Source: Sphingomonadaceae bacterium
GTDB lineage: Bacteria; Pseudomonadota; Alphaproteobacteria; Sphingomonadales; Sphingomonadaceae
Direction: 5' to 3'
Length of the DNA stretch: 64,000 nt
Assembly: GCA_025056155.1 (NCBI GenBank)
Contig: JANWWL010000001.1
Location: 62,001-126,000, forward strand
Shown here: positions 26,958 to 35,690 of the stretch, piece by piece
How the letters are laid out: the number at the start of each line of letters is the position of its first letter
Position numbering within the stretch: the stretch's first letter is position 1
Position numbers and translations under genes: made by a program
Notes under the pieces: model-generated
Told to the model about the DNA's origin: nothing
Database searches by the model: none
The model's input: only the letters and a program-made list of their open reading frames with translations

Positions 26958-27380
26958 TTAGGCGGTCTTCTTCCGCGCCGTCCGATTGGTGCCAAGACCG
27001 ATGGCCTTGGCCAGCTTGCGGCGCTGTTCGGCGTAGTTCGGCGCCACCATCGGATAGTCAGGGGGCAAACCCCACTTAGCCCGATACTGCTCGGGCGTCA
27101 TCCCGTAGGCCGTCATCAGATGACGCTTCAGCGTCTTGAGCTTCTTGCCGTCCTCAAGGCAAATGATGTAGTCGGGCTTCACCGACTGCTTGATGGGAAC
27201 GGCAGGTTCCGGCCGTGCTTCGGCCTTGGCCGCCGGGTTGGCCAGGCCGGCCAGCGTCCGATACACGCTTTCGATGAGCTGGGGCACCTCGCCCACGGCG
27301 ACGTTGTTGTTCGCCACATGGCTGGAGACGATGTCTGACGTCAGGGCGAGCAGTTCGTTACTGGGGGTGGATTCCGTCAT
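26958..27380 (-). CDS. mucR: MucR/Ros-family transcriptional regulator
   Basis: A nucleoid-type, H-NS-like regulator of alphaproteobacteria with 140 residues. The N-terminal oligomerisation part (LALTSDIVSSHVANNNV) is well conserved, as is the DNA-binding core (ICLEDGKKLKTLKRHL, MTPEQYRAKWGLPPDYPMVA). The prokaryotic zinc finger is altered: ligand positions read Cys74, Asp77, His87, and Ala91/Tyr92 where His is usual. MucR proteins often have the Asp; loss of the last His is less usual. AGAAGGGA precedes the ATG. The gene sits in the conserved rimI-mucR-fur order. Confidence 0.93.
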   Translation of the reverse strand: MTESTPSNELLALTSDIVSSHVANNNVAVGEVPQLIESVYRTLAGLANPAAKAEARPEPAVPIKQSVKPDYIICLEDGKKLKTLKRHLMTAYGMTPEQYRAKWGLPPDYPMVAPNYAEQRRKLAKAIGLGTNRTARKKTA

Positions 27381-27414
27381 TCCCTTCTCTTTCGTGCTGC
27401 GGCGATTGCCTTCC

Positions 27415-27433
27415 GGGCCCTTTCGTCGGGCCC
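27415..27433. repeat. Inverted repeat in the mucR leader
   Basis: GGGCCC, seven bases, GGGCCC lies 35 bases before the mucR ATG and about 80 bases beyond the end of rimI. It may be a rimI terminator without a T run, or a structure in the mucR leader. A six-base GC arm could also arise by chance in this DNA. Confidence 0.4.
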
Positions 27434-27516
27434 CTCACCTCAAGGTTCCGCACCGCCTGCGCGTGATTGACCGCGGCGGCGTGGCCACCCGCCCATCACC
27501 CAAGTCGGGCCAGGAT

Positions 27517-28065
27517 TCAAGAGGTCTTTTCGTGTCGCGGTGCGGTCGTGCCCGCAGGTCCGCCTGACGCGGGGGCAAGGCCGCCAAGATCACGCGCCAA
27601 GGTGAGGGCCGCCTGTCTTTCCCCGCTCGCGCGCGTGTAGTAGCCGGGTCTCAGGCCCACCTGCACGAAGCCGCAGGCCGCATAGAGCGCACGCGCCGGC
27701 AGGTTGGTCTCGCGCACTTCCAGCACCAGGCGTCGCGCGCCGCGCTCGGCGGCCGATCGCGCCGCCGCTTCCACCAGCCGGCGGGCGATCCCTTGCCGCC
27801 ACCGGCCCACCCGCGTGGCGCACAGGAGAAGCTCGGCATCCGACCCCGACATCCGGCTCAGCGCAAAGCCGGCCAGGGTCCCGTCGGCGTCGCGCGCCAC
27901 CAAGAGCCAACCCTCGGGCGAAGCCAGCACCTGTTCGATCTGGCGCGCGGTCCAGGCTTCCCGAAAGGCCGGGTCGAAGGCCTCGCGCGAAAGGGCCTCG
28001 ATTCCCGGCGCATCCGCCGCTTGGCCCTCGGCGATCTCGACGGGCGCGGGCCCAGTCGGATCCAT
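27517..28065 (-). CDS. rimI: RimI-like ribosomal-protein S18 N-acetyltransferase
   Basis: A GNAT acetyltransferase of 182 residues. The acetyl-CoA loop is seen in RVGRWRQGIARRLVEAA (R/QxxGxG/A type), then GARRLVLEVRETNLPARALY and CGFVQVGLRPGYY, as in RimI. It follows tsaB with a ten-base gap, the classical tsaB-rimI pair. No strong ribosome binding site is visible before the ATG, so coupling to tsaB is likely. A 25-residue C-terminal tail is extra. Confidence 0.88.
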   Translation of the reverse strand: MDPTGPAPVEIAEGQAADAPGIEALSREAFDPAFREAWTARQIEQVLASPEGWLLVARDADGTLAGFALSRMSGSDAELLLCATRVGRWRQGIARRLVEAAARSAAERGARRLVLEVRETNLPARALYAACGFVQVGLRPGYYTRASGERQAALTLARDLGGLAPASGGPAGTTAPRHEKTS

Positions 28066-28075
28066 GGGCGCGCCG

Positions 28076-28678
28076 TCAGGCGGCCAAGGCGCGGGGCCGG
28101 ACGTAGATGGGAAAGGGGGGCAGCCGGTGCGCCGGCCCCAGCGCCCGCGCCGCCGCAGCCCGGGGTTCGCGCTCGGGTGCCTCAAGACCCAGCAGGGCAA
28201 GCCCCGAGCCGGTCACCGCACCGGCGAAGCCGGCAACGACCGATCGCGCTTCACAAGGCTCGAGCGCGCGTGGCGCCTCCTGCGGGGCGAGATCGTCGAA
28301 GGCCTGCAACCACAGCTGCCCCCGCGGGGCTGCGAGTGCCACCAGGAGCGAGCCGCGATGGCCCCTCAGCGCGGCCTCGGCCGCCACCAGCGCGGTCGAG
28401 GTGAGGCCCCACACCGGAACGTCCCAAGCGAGCGCCAACGCGCGTGCGGCCGCCACGCCGACCCGAACGCCCGTGAAGCTGCCGGGACCCACTTCGACCG
28501 CCACCGCGCCAGGACGCGGATGGCCGGCGAGGAGCCGGTCGAGCGCGGGGACCAGCGCTCGGTCGTGCCCGCGGACGGCCGGGGCGTGGTGCTGGGCCAG
28601 CACTTCGTCCCCGGCGATGAGGGCCAGCGACAGCGCGTGGCCCGTGGCGATCACCAGGACCGTCAGAGGATCCGGCAT
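28076..28678 (-). CDS. tsaB: TsaB, tRNA threonylcarbamoyladenosine partner protein
   Basis: A non-catalytic partner of TsaD in t6A37 formation, 200 residues. It has the actin-like ASKHA fold, with VLVIATG at the start and [20 protein letters not shown] at about 65-84, the family signature. The ATG has GACGAGG just upstream and lies within the end of the preceding reductase gene (16-base overlap). Confidence 0.92.
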   Translation of the reverse strand: MPDPLTVLVIATGHALSLALIAGDEVLAQHHAPAVRGHDRALVPALDRLLAGHPRPGAVAVEVGPGSFTGVRVGVAAARALALAWDVPVWGLTSTALVAAEAALRGHRGSLLVALAAPRGQLWLQAFDDLAPQEAPRALEPCEARSVVAGFAGAVTGSGLALLGLEAPEREPRAAAARALGPAHRLPPFPIYVRPRALAA

Positions 28679-29253
28679 GCCTCGTCGAAATCGAGCCGGG
28701 GCGAGCGGGGGAAGAGATTCTCCTCGGTGCCCTTGCCCAGCGAGCAGAGGAAGTTGGTCTCGACCCGGGTCCCGGCCCAGAAGGCCGCGTCGACCGCGGC
28801 CTTGTCGAAGCCGGACATCGGCCCGCAATCGAGGCCCAGCGCCCGCGCCGCCATGATGAGGTATCCTCCTTGCAGCGAGCTGTTGCGAAAGGCCGTCTCC
28901 CGAATCAACGCGTCGTTGCCCTCGAACCAGCTGCGGGCGTCGGTGTGCGGGAACAGGCGCGGCAAGAGCCTGGGAAAGTCAAGGTCCATGCCCACGATCA
29001 CCGTGCAGGGGGCCTTGCGGATCTTGGCGGCGTTTCCTTCCAGGGCGCAGCGGGCCAGGCGTTCGCGGGCCTCGGCGCTCACGCAGAACAGAAACCGCGC
29101 CGGTAGGCAGTTGGCCGAAGTGGGCCCGAGCTTCACCAGATCCCACAGCTGCTTGAGGAGGTCGTGCGGCACCGGGTCGGGCGCCCAGCCGTTGCGGGTG
29201 CGCGCTTGCCGGAACAGGCGGTCGAGGGCGGCGTCGGGCAGCGGCGCGAACAT
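28663..29253 (-). CDS. Nitroreductase-family protein, RutE/HadB-like
   Basis: A 196-residue FMN-dependent reductase, the same length as E. coli RutE (malonic semialdehyde reductase). Shared blocks are [41 protein letters not shown] and [20 protein letters not shown], then [12 protein letters not shown]. No other rut genes are nearby, so a general reductase role is as likely as pyrimidine breakdown. It lies one base after nfuA and overlaps tsaB. Confidence 0.85.
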   Translation of the reverse strand: MFAPLPDAALDRLFRQARTRNGWAPDPVPHDLLKQLWDLVKLGPTSANCLPARFLFCVSAEARERLARCALEGNAAKIRKAPCTVIVGMDLDFPRLLPRLFPHTDARSWFEGNDALIRETAFRNSSLQGGYLIMAARALGLDCGPMSGFDKAAVDAAFWAGTRVETNFLCSLGKGTEENLFPRSPRLDFDEACRIL

Positions 29254-29254
29254 G

Positions 29255-29809
29255 TCAGACCGCCCGAACCTCGGTCACTTCCGGGACGTAGAAGCGCAGC
29301 AAGTTCTCGATTCCGCCCTTGAGCGTGGCGGTCGACGAGGGGCAGCCCGCGCAGCTGCCCTGCAGGTGCAGATAGACGACCCCACGGTCGAACCCGCGGT
29401 AGACGACGTCGCCCCCGTCTCCGGCAACGACCGGGCGGATGCGCGTGTCGAGGAGTTCGCGGATCCGGGCCACGATCTCGGCGTCGGCCGGGTCGTCGTG
29501 GACGGGCTCCGCCGCCGCGACGTCCGCCAGAAGGGGTGCGCCGCTCGCGAAGTGCTCGGCCAGGACGGCCAGCACCTGGGGCTTGAGCTCCGCCCAGTCG
29601 GGCCCGTCGGCCGCTCGCGTCACGCTCACGAAGTCGGCGCCAAAGAACACGCGCTCGACCGAGCCCAGGGCGAACAGGGCCGCGGCCAAGGGCGAGGCGT
29701 GCGCGGCTTCGGCGTCGGCGAACTCCCTCGGGGTCGCCCCCGCCACCGTCCGGCCGGGCCGGAACTTGAGCGTGTGGGGATTGGGGGTGGGTTCGGTCTC
29801 GATGAGCAT
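29255..29809 (-). CDS. NifU/NfuA-type Fe-S cluster carrier
   Basis: An iron-sulfur carrier of 184 residues. An Nfu N-terminal domain ([19 protein letters not shown]) is followed by the C-terminal NifU domain ([20 protein letters not shown]) with the CxxC cluster ligands in [15 protein letters not shown]. This two-domain form is typical of alphaproteobacteria and mitochondria. GGAGG lies four bases before the ATG. It probably receives clusters from the Suf pathway, of which SufE is encoded in this window. Confidence 0.92.
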   Translation of the reverse strand: MLIETEPTPNPHTLKFRPGRTVAGATPREFADAEAAHASPLAAALFALGSVERVFFGADFVSVTRAADGPDWAELKPQVLAVLAEHFASGAPLLADVAAAEPVHDDPADAEIVARIRELLDTRIRPVVAGDGGDVVYRGFDRGVVYLHLQGSCAGCPSSTATLKGGIENLLRFYVPEVTEVRAV

Positions 29810-29861
29810 GGAGCCTCCGTCCCGTGGCGCCTCGTGCATGTGCAGGTGTGCGGCGGCGGCA

Positions 29862-30755
29862 TCAAGGCTGGACAACCGCTCGCCGGCACGCGCGGGCCAC
29901 GCAATCGGCCGCGCGCGTCCCCAGCTCGGCCAAGAGCACGGGATCGACGGCGGCCGGCGCCGGCTCGGCAAGCGACAGCGCGAAGACGGTGTCGCCGTCG
30001 AAGGGCGTGTGGATGGGGCGGATCGCGCGGGCCAGTCCGTCGTGTGCCATGCCCGCGAGCCGCCGGGCCGCCGCGCGCGACAGGGCGACGTCGGTTGCCA
30101 CGCAGGCAAGCGTCGTCGCGCTTCGGCCCGCAGGCCCCACGAGGCTCGCCACCCCGGGCCGTTTGGGCATCGGCACGGGGCCCGCTTCGGGCGGCGGGCC
30201 CGCGGTCACGTCGCCGAAACTGTTGACGACGACGAGGGCGGCGACCGTCCCCCCGCCGTCGAGCCGTGCCCGGGCAATGCCCACGCCGCCGGGCTGGGCG
30301 CCAGCCGTGGCCCCGGCCCCCGCCCCGACGGGCCCCTCGGCCGGGTTCGCGGAGCGCGCGGCCAGGGCCGCACGCGCGAGCTCGGCGTAAGGCGGCTCGG
30401 GTCCTCCGGGCTTCAGGAACGCCTTGTCGCCACCGTTGCGGAGGTCGAACAGGATGGCGGCCGGCACCACGGGCACGGCGCCGCCGTCGGGCAGCGGCAG
30501 GCCCACCCCCTGTCGGGCGAGCTCGAGCGCCACGGCGTCCGCGGCGGCCAGCCCGAACACGCTGCCCCCCGCCAGCACCACCGCGTGGATGCGCTCGACC
30601 AGGGCATCGGGCGCCAGCGCGTCCGTTTCGCGCGTTCCGGGGCCGCCCCCTCGCACATCGACCCCAGCAACCGCCGGCCGCCGAGGCACGATGACGGTGA
30701 CCCCGGTGCGCACGCGCGGGCAGTGGGCATGACCCACGTCGAGACCCGGGATCAC
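29862..30755 (-). CDS. P1/S58 family N-terminal-nucleophile peptidase (DmpA-like)
   Basis: A 297-residue protein of the DmpA/P1 aminopeptidase family, which self-cleaves to expose a Ser or Thr nucleophile. It starts IPGLDVGHAH and has GVDVRGGGPGTRETDAL, VLAGGSVFGLAAADAV, and, after about 190, GTVAALVVVNSFGDV. ATTLACVATDVALS near 220 carries the likely nucleophile. Then comes MAHDGLARAIRPIHTPFDGD. The GTG start overlaps the trpS stop. Its substrate is unknown. It is an unusual insertion in an otherwise housekeeping series. Confidence 0.86.
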   Translation of the reverse strand: MIPGLDVGHAHCPRVRTGVTVIVPRRPAVAGVDVRGGGPGTRETDALAPDALVERIHAVVLAGGSVFGLAAADAVALELARQGVGLPLPDGGAVPVVPAAILFDLRNGGDKAFLKPGGPEPPYAELARAALAARSANPAEGPVGAGAGATAGAQPGGVGIARARLDGGGTVAALVVVNSFGDVTAGPPPEAGPVPMPKRPGVASLVGPAGRSATTLACVATDVALSRAAARRLAGMAHDGLARAIRPIHTPFDGDTVFALSLAEPAPAAVDPVLLAELGTRAADCVARACRRAVVQP

Positions 30756-31762
30756 GGCAGCCCCACGGTGCGGCGAACCTCGGCCAGCAAGGGGGCCGCG
30801 GCCGCTCGCGCTCGCTCCGCGCCACTGGCCAGGATGCGGTCGAGTTCGTCGCGATCGGCCATCAGGGCTTTCCATCGGGCCGAGACGGGGCCGAGCTCCG
30901 CCAGGATCGCCTCGGTCAGCGCCGGCTTGAAGTCGGCGAAGCCGCGGCCGGCGAACTCGGCGCAAACTTCATCGGGCGTCCGGCGGGTGAGCGCCGCCAT
31001 GATCTCGACCAGGTTCTGCGCTTCGGGCCGCCCTTCGAGACCGGCGGCCGTGGCCGGCAGCGGCTCGGGGTCGGTACGGGCCTTCTGAATCTTGCGGGAA
31101 ACGAGCTCGGGCGGGTCGGTCAGGTTGATCCGGCTGTAGTCCGACGGGTCCGACTTCGACATCTTCACCGTGCCGTCGCGCAGCGACCGCACGCGGGGGG
31201 CCGTCGGCGGGATGGTGGGTTCGGGCAAGGCGAACAGCTCCACGCCGAAGTCGGTGTTGAACTTGAGCGCGATGTCACGGGCCAGTTCCAGGTGCTGTTT
31301 CTGGTCTTCGCCGACGGGCACGTGGGTCGCCCGATAGACGAGCACGTCGGCCGCCTGGAGCACCGGATAGGTGTAGAGGCCGACCGAGGCCCCCTCGCGA
31401 TCCTTGCCCGACTTCTCCTTGAACTGGGTCATCCGGTTGAGCCAGCCCACCCGGGCCACGCAGCCCAGGATCCACGCCAGTTCGGCATGGGCGGGCACCT
31501 GCGAATGGCAGAAGAGGGTTGCGCGCTGGGGATCCACGCCGGCGGCCAGCAGGGCCGCCGCCATCGCGCGGATGCCCTCGCGCAACGCCCGAGGGTCCTG
31601 GCGCACGGTGATGGCGTGCAGGTCGGCGATGAAGAAGAACGCTTCATCCTCCGGCCGCAGCGCTCGCTGCATGTCCACCCACTGGCGGATGGCGCCCAGA
31701 TAATTGCCGAGATGCAGGTGACCGGTGGGCTGGATGCCCGAGACGATGCGGCGCATGGTCAT
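30752..31762 (-). CDS. trpS: TrpS, tryptophanyl-tRNA synthetase
   Basis: A class I aminoacyl-tRNA synthetase of 336 residues. The HIGH-type motif is in SGIQPTGHLHLGNYLGAIRQ, and KMSKS is present in DGTVKMSKSDPSDYSR at about 200. It overlaps murJ by four bases, with two nearby ATGs (31762, 31756); the first gives the family start. The murJ-trpS pair is common in alphaproteobacteria. Confidence 0.95.
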   Translation of the reverse strand: MTMRRIVSGIQPTGHLHLGNYLGAIRQWVDMQRALRPEDEAFFFIADLHAITVRQDPRALREGIRAMAAALLAAGVDPQRATLFCHSQVPAHAELAWILGCVARVGWLNRMTQFKEKSGKDREGASVGLYTYPVLQAADVLVYRATHVPVGEDQKQHLELARDIALKFNTDFGVELFALPEPTIPPTAPRVRSLRDGTVKMSKSDPSDYSRINLTDPPELVSRKIQKARTDPEPLPATAAGLEGRPEAQNLVEIMAALTRRTPDEVCAEFAGRGFADFKPALTEAILAELGPVSARWKALMADRDELDRILASGAERARAAAAPLLAEVRRTVGLP

Positions 31763-33336
31763 GGCAGGGGTCGGGCGGCTTCCGAACGCCGCAGGGCGGC
31801 CGCCAGCGCGCGCGGTTGCCAGGCCCCCAGCATGGACCCCGCTCCGAGGTAGACGAGTGCGCCCGCCCCGACGAGCACCGTCGCCCCCACCAATCGGCCG
31901 GCCGGTCCCGAAGCCGCCAGCGCCTCGGCCCACGGGGTCAGGGCCGCGAGCGCCGCGGCCAACAGGACCGCCGCCAGCCCCATGCGCGGAAGGCTGCGGC
32001 GCAACGGCGCGTCCGGGGCGAAATGGCCGCGCCGGCGCAGCCCCGCCCACAGAAGCCCCACGTTGAGCCAGGCGGACGCCGCCGTGGCGAGCGCGATGCC
32101 CACGTGGGCCAAGGGCACGGCGAGCGCCACGTTGCCCACCAGGTTGGCCGCGATCGCCACCAGGGCGAAGGTCATGGGGGTGCGCGTGTCGCCCCGGGCG
32201 TGGAACGCCGGGGCCAGCACCTTGACGAGCACGTAGGCCGGAAGCCCCAGGGCGAAGGCCGACAGGGCCGCGGCCGCGCCGGCCGTGTCGGCCGGCGTGA
32301 AGCGGCCGTGCTGGAACAGGGCCATCACCAACGGCCTGGCGGCCACCACGAAGGCCACCGCGGCCGGCAGCGACAGGAACAGCGCGAACTCGATAGCCCG
32401 GTTCTGCTGGTGCACCGCCGCATCGCCCCGGCCTGCCTCGATCAGGCGGGCCAGGGCCGGCAGCAGCGCCACGCCCATGCCGATCCCGATGATGCCGAGC
32501 GGCAACTGATTGAGGCGGTCGGCGTAGTAGAGGTAGCTGACCGAGCCTTCGGGCAAGAAGCGGGCAGCGATCACGGTCGATACGAGCAGGTTGACCTGGG
32601 CGGCGCCGGCGCCGACGGCGGCAGGGCCAATCCGGCGCACCAGCGTGCGCACGTCGGCCGAAAGGCGAGGCCACACGAGCCGCGGCGCCAGGTCTTGGGC
32701 GGTTGCGGCCTGAAGCAGGAACAGGAATTGGGCGATGCCCGCCACGGTCACGCCCGCGGCCAGGGCGCGGGCGACCGCCACGGGATCCTGGCCTCGCACG
32801 AGCAGCATCGCCAGGATGAGGACGAGATTGAGCAGGATGGGGGCGGCCGCGGCGGCGCCGAAGCGTCCGACGGTGTTGAGGAGCCCGCCGAGGAGCGACA
32901 CGAGGCTGATGAGGAGGAGGTAGGGGAAGGTCAGGCGGGTCAGGTCCACCGCCAGGGCGAGCTTTTCCGGCCCGGCATCGCGGAAGCCGCCCGTCATTAG
33001 GAGCACGACCGGCCCGGCCGCCACCATCATGAGGGCCGTGAAGCCCAAGAGCAGGGGCAAAAGGCAGGCGAGCGCGTGTTCGGCGAAGCGGCGGGCCCCG
33101 TCGCGACCGCCCGGCCCTTCGAGACGCCGGGCCGCCATGGGCACGAAGGCCGCCGCGAAGGCGCCCTCGGCGAAGAGCGAGCGGAACAGGTTGGGCAGCC
33201 GGAACGCCACCAGGAACGCATCGGCCGCAAGCCCCGCGCCCAGGAACCGCGCCATGGCCATGTCGCGCAGGAAGCCCAGGAGGCGCGAAGCGAGGGTGAA
33301 CCCCCCGACGGTGGTAGCGGCCCGGATCAGGCTCAC
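31759..33336 (-). CDS. murJ: MurJ, lipid II flippase
   Basis: A MOP-superfamily inner-membrane protein of 525 residues with about 14 predicted helices. It flips lipid II for peptidoglycan synthesis. The N-terminus SLIRAATTVGGFTLASRLLG then FLRDMAMARFLGAG is diagnostic, followed by AFLVAFRLPNLFRSLFAEGA. A GTG start at 33336 fits this; upstream in-frame codons are not family-like. It lies 19 bases after secB. Confidence 0.93.
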   Translation of the reverse strand: MSLIRAATTVGGFTLASRLLGFLRDMAMARFLGAGLAADAFLVAFRLPNLFRSLFAEGAFAAAFVPMAARRLEGPGGRDGARRFAEHALACLLPLLLGFTALMMVAAGPVVLLMTGGFRDAGPEKLALAVDLTRLTFPYLLLISLVSLLGGLLNTVGRFGAAAAAPILLNLVLILAMLLVRGQDPVAVARALAAGVTVAGIAQFLFLLQAATAQDLAPRLVWPRLSADVRTLVRRIGPAAVGAGAAQVNLLVSTVIAARFLPEGSVSYLYYADRLNQLPLGIIGIGMGVALLPALARLIEAGRGDAAVHQQNRAIEFALFLSLPAAVAFVVAARPLVMALFQHGRFTPADTAGAAAALSAFALGLPAYVLVKVLAPAFHARGDTRTPMTFALVAIAANLVGNVALAVPLAHVGIALATAASAWLNVGLLWAGLRRRGHFAPDAPLRRSLPRMGLAAVLLAAALAALTPWAEALAASGPAGRLVGATVLVGAGALVYLGAGSMLGAWQPRALAAALRRSEAARPLP

Positions 33337-33355
33337 GAGTGGGGGACAGCCGGCC

Positions 33356-33868
33356 TCACGCGTTGCCGGCGGGGGAGGTCTCTCCGGTCTCCCCGCGGCG
33401 CCGGGCCTCGAGCTGCTGGAGGTAGAGGCCGCCGAAGTCGATGGGATCCAGCATGAGGGGAGCGAAACCCCCGTCGCGCACGGCATCGGCGATCACGCGC
33501 CGGGCGAAGGGAAACAGGATCCGGGGCGCCTCCACCATCAGGAACGGCTCGATGGCTTCGGCCGGAGCGCCCGACAGCCGGAAGAGGCCCGCATACACCA
33601 GTTCGACCGCGAACAGGGCCATGCCCCCCTCGCTGCGCGCGCTGGCCGTGATGCGCAGTTCGACCTCGTACATGTCGTTGCCGCCTGCCCGAGCGTTCAG
33701 GTTCACCCCCACCTCGAGCCGCGGCTGACCGGTCTGCTGCAGGGAATTGGGGGCGTTCGGGTTCTCGAACGACAGATCCTTCACGTATTGGGCCAGGATG
33801 CCGGCCTGTGGGGTCACGTCGGCGCCGTCTGCCAGCGCCTGGGCATCCTCGGGAGTGATGGTGGTCAT
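33356..33868 (-). CDS. secB: SecB, preprotein export chaperone
   Basis: A tetrameric chaperone that delivers unfolded preproteins to SecA. The 170-residue product has YVKDLSFENPNAP, LEVGVNLNARAGG, MYEVELRITASA and FLMVEAPRILFPFARRVIAD, all family marks. The end (GGFAPLMLDPIDFGGLYLQQ) includes the conserved binding-groove part. It is divergent from timA, as is usual in alphaproteobacteria. Confidence 0.95.
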   Translation of the reverse strand: MTTITPEDAQALADGADVTPQAGILAQYVKDLSFENPNAPNSLQQTGQPRLEVGVNLNARAGGNDMYEVELRITASARSEGGMALFAVELVYAGLFRLSGAPAEAIEPFLMVEAPRILFPFARRVIADAVRDGGFAPLMLDPIDFGGLYLQQLEARRRGETGETSPAGNA

Positions 33869-33884
33869 CCTCGTCCTCGTGCGG

Positions 33885-33900
33885 GCGGGGCGCGCCCCGC
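33885..33900. promoter_or_regulatory. 16-bp perfect palindrome between secB and timA
   Basis: GCGGGGCGCGCCCCGC is its own reverse complement and lies 16 bases before the secB ATG in a 164-base divergent intergenic region. It could be a regulator site or a leader hairpin. High GC makes such a sequence more likely by chance, so function is unproven. Confidence 0.35.
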
Positions 33901-34032
33901 CATCGCGCTAGCAGCCACCCCGACATGCGGCAAGGCACCGCCATCTTCCCCCCGGAGTGATGCGAACTATGTCGACGGTGCGGTTGCAAACCCCGGCCAC
34001 CGGCGGCACAAGGGCAGGCGAAGGCGCGCGGC

Positions 34033-34704
34033 ATGCAGGGCGGCATCATCGAAATCGTGTTCCTGGCGATGCTGGCCGGGTTCATCGGCCTGCGCCTGTA
34101 TCACGTGCTGGGCCGACGCACCGGCCACGAGCGTCCCGTGGGCGATCCCTTCCGGGCCACCGCCCCCGAACTGGCACGCCCCGGCCCGCCGGCCGGAGCC
34201 GGGGAGCCGCAGGTGCGCCCCCGGGCCGAGCTGCCCGCCGACCTGCCGGGCGACGTGCGGGCCGGGCTGGAGGCCATCCGGCGAGCCGATCGCCAGTTCG
34301 ACCTCGACTCGTTCCTCGCCGGCGCACGGGCCGCCTATCAGACGATCCTGGAGGCCTTCTGGCGGGGCGACCTCGAGGAGTTGGCCGAACTCGTGTCGGA
34401 CGACGTGCTGGCCGACTTCCGAGCCGCCATCGAGGACCGCCGGGCGCGGGGCGAGACGCTTGAGAACCGTCTCATCGGCGTGGATCGGGCCCAGGTCGCC
34501 GCCGCCCGGATGAACGGCAACATGGCCGAGGTGACCGTGCGGTTCGATGCCACGATCGTCGCGGTAACCCGCAACGACCGGGGCGAGGTGGTGGCGGGCG
34601 ATCCCGGCGCGCGCGTCGAGACCCACGACGTCTGGACCTTCAGCCGGCACGTGGCCTCGCCCGATCCGGTGTGGCTTCTGGTCGCGACCGACGTGGCCGC
34701 GTGA
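34033..34704 (+). CDS. timA: Tim44/TimA-family adaptor protein
   Basis: A 223-residue protein with an N-terminal membrane helix (GIIEIVFLAMLAGFIGLRLY) and a Tim44-like domain from about 85 (SFLAGARAAYQTILEAFWRG, ETLENRLIGVDRAQVAAARM, ETHDVWTFSRHVASPDPVWL). It is related to mitochondrial Tim44 and is found across alphaproteobacteria, next to secB and mltA as here. Its exact bacterial role is unsettled. No strong ribosome binding site is seen; the ATG is chosen for its family-like start. Confidence 0.88.
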   Translation: MQGGIIEIVFLAMLAGFIGLRLYHVLGRRTGHERPVGDPFRATAPELARPGPPAGAGEPQVRPRAELPADLPGDVRAGLEAIRRADRQFDLDSFLAGARAAYQTILEAFWRGDLEELAELVSDDVLADFRAAIEDRRARGETLENRLIGVDRAQVAAARMNGNMAEVTVRFDATIVAVTRNDRGEVVAGDPGARVETHDVWTFSRHVASPDPVWLLVATDVAA

Positions 34705-35690
34705 CGCGCCCCTGGTACCTGGCCGGGGCGCTGGCCAGCCTGGTGGGGTGCACCGTCCCCACCCCGCAACTGGTCGTCTCGCCGTCCCCCGACAATGGCA
34801 CCGCAGCGCTGGAGGCGTTCCGGGCCGCCTGCCCCCACCTTCTGGCCCGAACCTCTCCCCACCATCGCAGCGAGAGCTGGCAGGCACCCTGTGCGACGGC
34901 CAGCAAGGTGCAGCCCGCGGCCTTCGGCCAGTTCCTGAACCGGCACTTCCGCCCTGTCACCCTGGGGGACGGCCGCGGGCTTGCGACCGGCTATTTCCTG
35001 CCCGAGCTCCCCGCCCATCGTGCGCCTGCCGCGGGGCTCGATCCCGTGCTGGGCCCGCCGCGGCGGCCCTGTGCGCCCTGCCCTCCGCGTGCGGCGATCC
35101 GCGCTGGGGCCCTCCAGGGCCTGGCGCCGGTGCTGGCGTGGATGGATCCGGTCGACCTTTTCGTCCTGCAGGTTCAGGGTTCGGGGGTCGTACGGTTCGA
35201 CGACGGCGAGCGCCTGCGCCTCTCCTTCGCCGGACACAACGGCCACGCATACGTAGGCGTCGGGGCGTGGCTGCGGGCGGGAGGCGCCATTCCGCCGGGC
35301 TCGGGGCTGGATGCGATCCGCGCCTGGCTCGAGCGTCATCCGCACCGGCGTGACGAGCTCTTGAACCGCAACCCCCGCTGGGTCTTCTTCCGCGTCGTGG
35401 GCCAAGACGAACCCTTCCCCGTGGGCGCCTTGGGCAGCCCGCTGGTTCCCTGGGCGAGCGTGGCCGTGGATCCCGCCCACATGCCGATGGGGGCGATGGT
35501 GGAAGTGGCGCTCACCCTCGACGGCCAGCCCGTCCGGCGCTTCCTGGTGGCGGCCGATGCCGGGGCCGCCATCCGGGGCCCCAACCGGCTCGACATCTTC
35601 ACGGGCCACGGGCCCGAGGCCGAACGCACGGCATCCCGCCTGCAGGTTCCGGCTCGGGTCCGGATCTGGCTTCCGAAAGGCGCCTCATGA
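34701..35690 (+). CDS. mltA: MltA, membrane-bound lytic murein transglycosylase A
   Basis: A lytic transglycosylase of 329 residues that cleaves peptidoglycan with anhydro-sugar formation. A signal with lipobox LVGC (Cys17) predicts an outer-membrane lipoprotein. LATGYFLPEL, DLFVLQVQGSGVVRF and YVGVGAWL are MltA barrel motifs. LVAADAGAAIRGPNRLDIFT then GHG is the catalytic C-terminal block. The GTG start overlaps the timA stop. Confidence 0.92.
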   Translation: MTRPWYLAGALASLVGCTVPTPQLVVSPSPDNGTAALEAFRAACPHLLARTSPHHRSESWQAPCATASKVQPAAFGQFLNRHFRPVTLGDGRGLATGYFLPELPAHRAPAAGLDPVLGPPRRPCAPCPPRAAIRAGALQGLAPVLAWMDPVDLFVLQVQGSGVVRFDDGERLRLSFAGHNGHAYVGVGAWLRAGGAIPPGSGLDAIRAWLERHPHRRDELLNRNPRWVFFRVVGQDEPFPVGALGSPLVPWASVAVDPAHMPMGAMVEVALTLDGQPVRRFLVAADAGAAIRGPNRLDIFTGHGPEAERTASRLQVPARVRIWLPKGAS

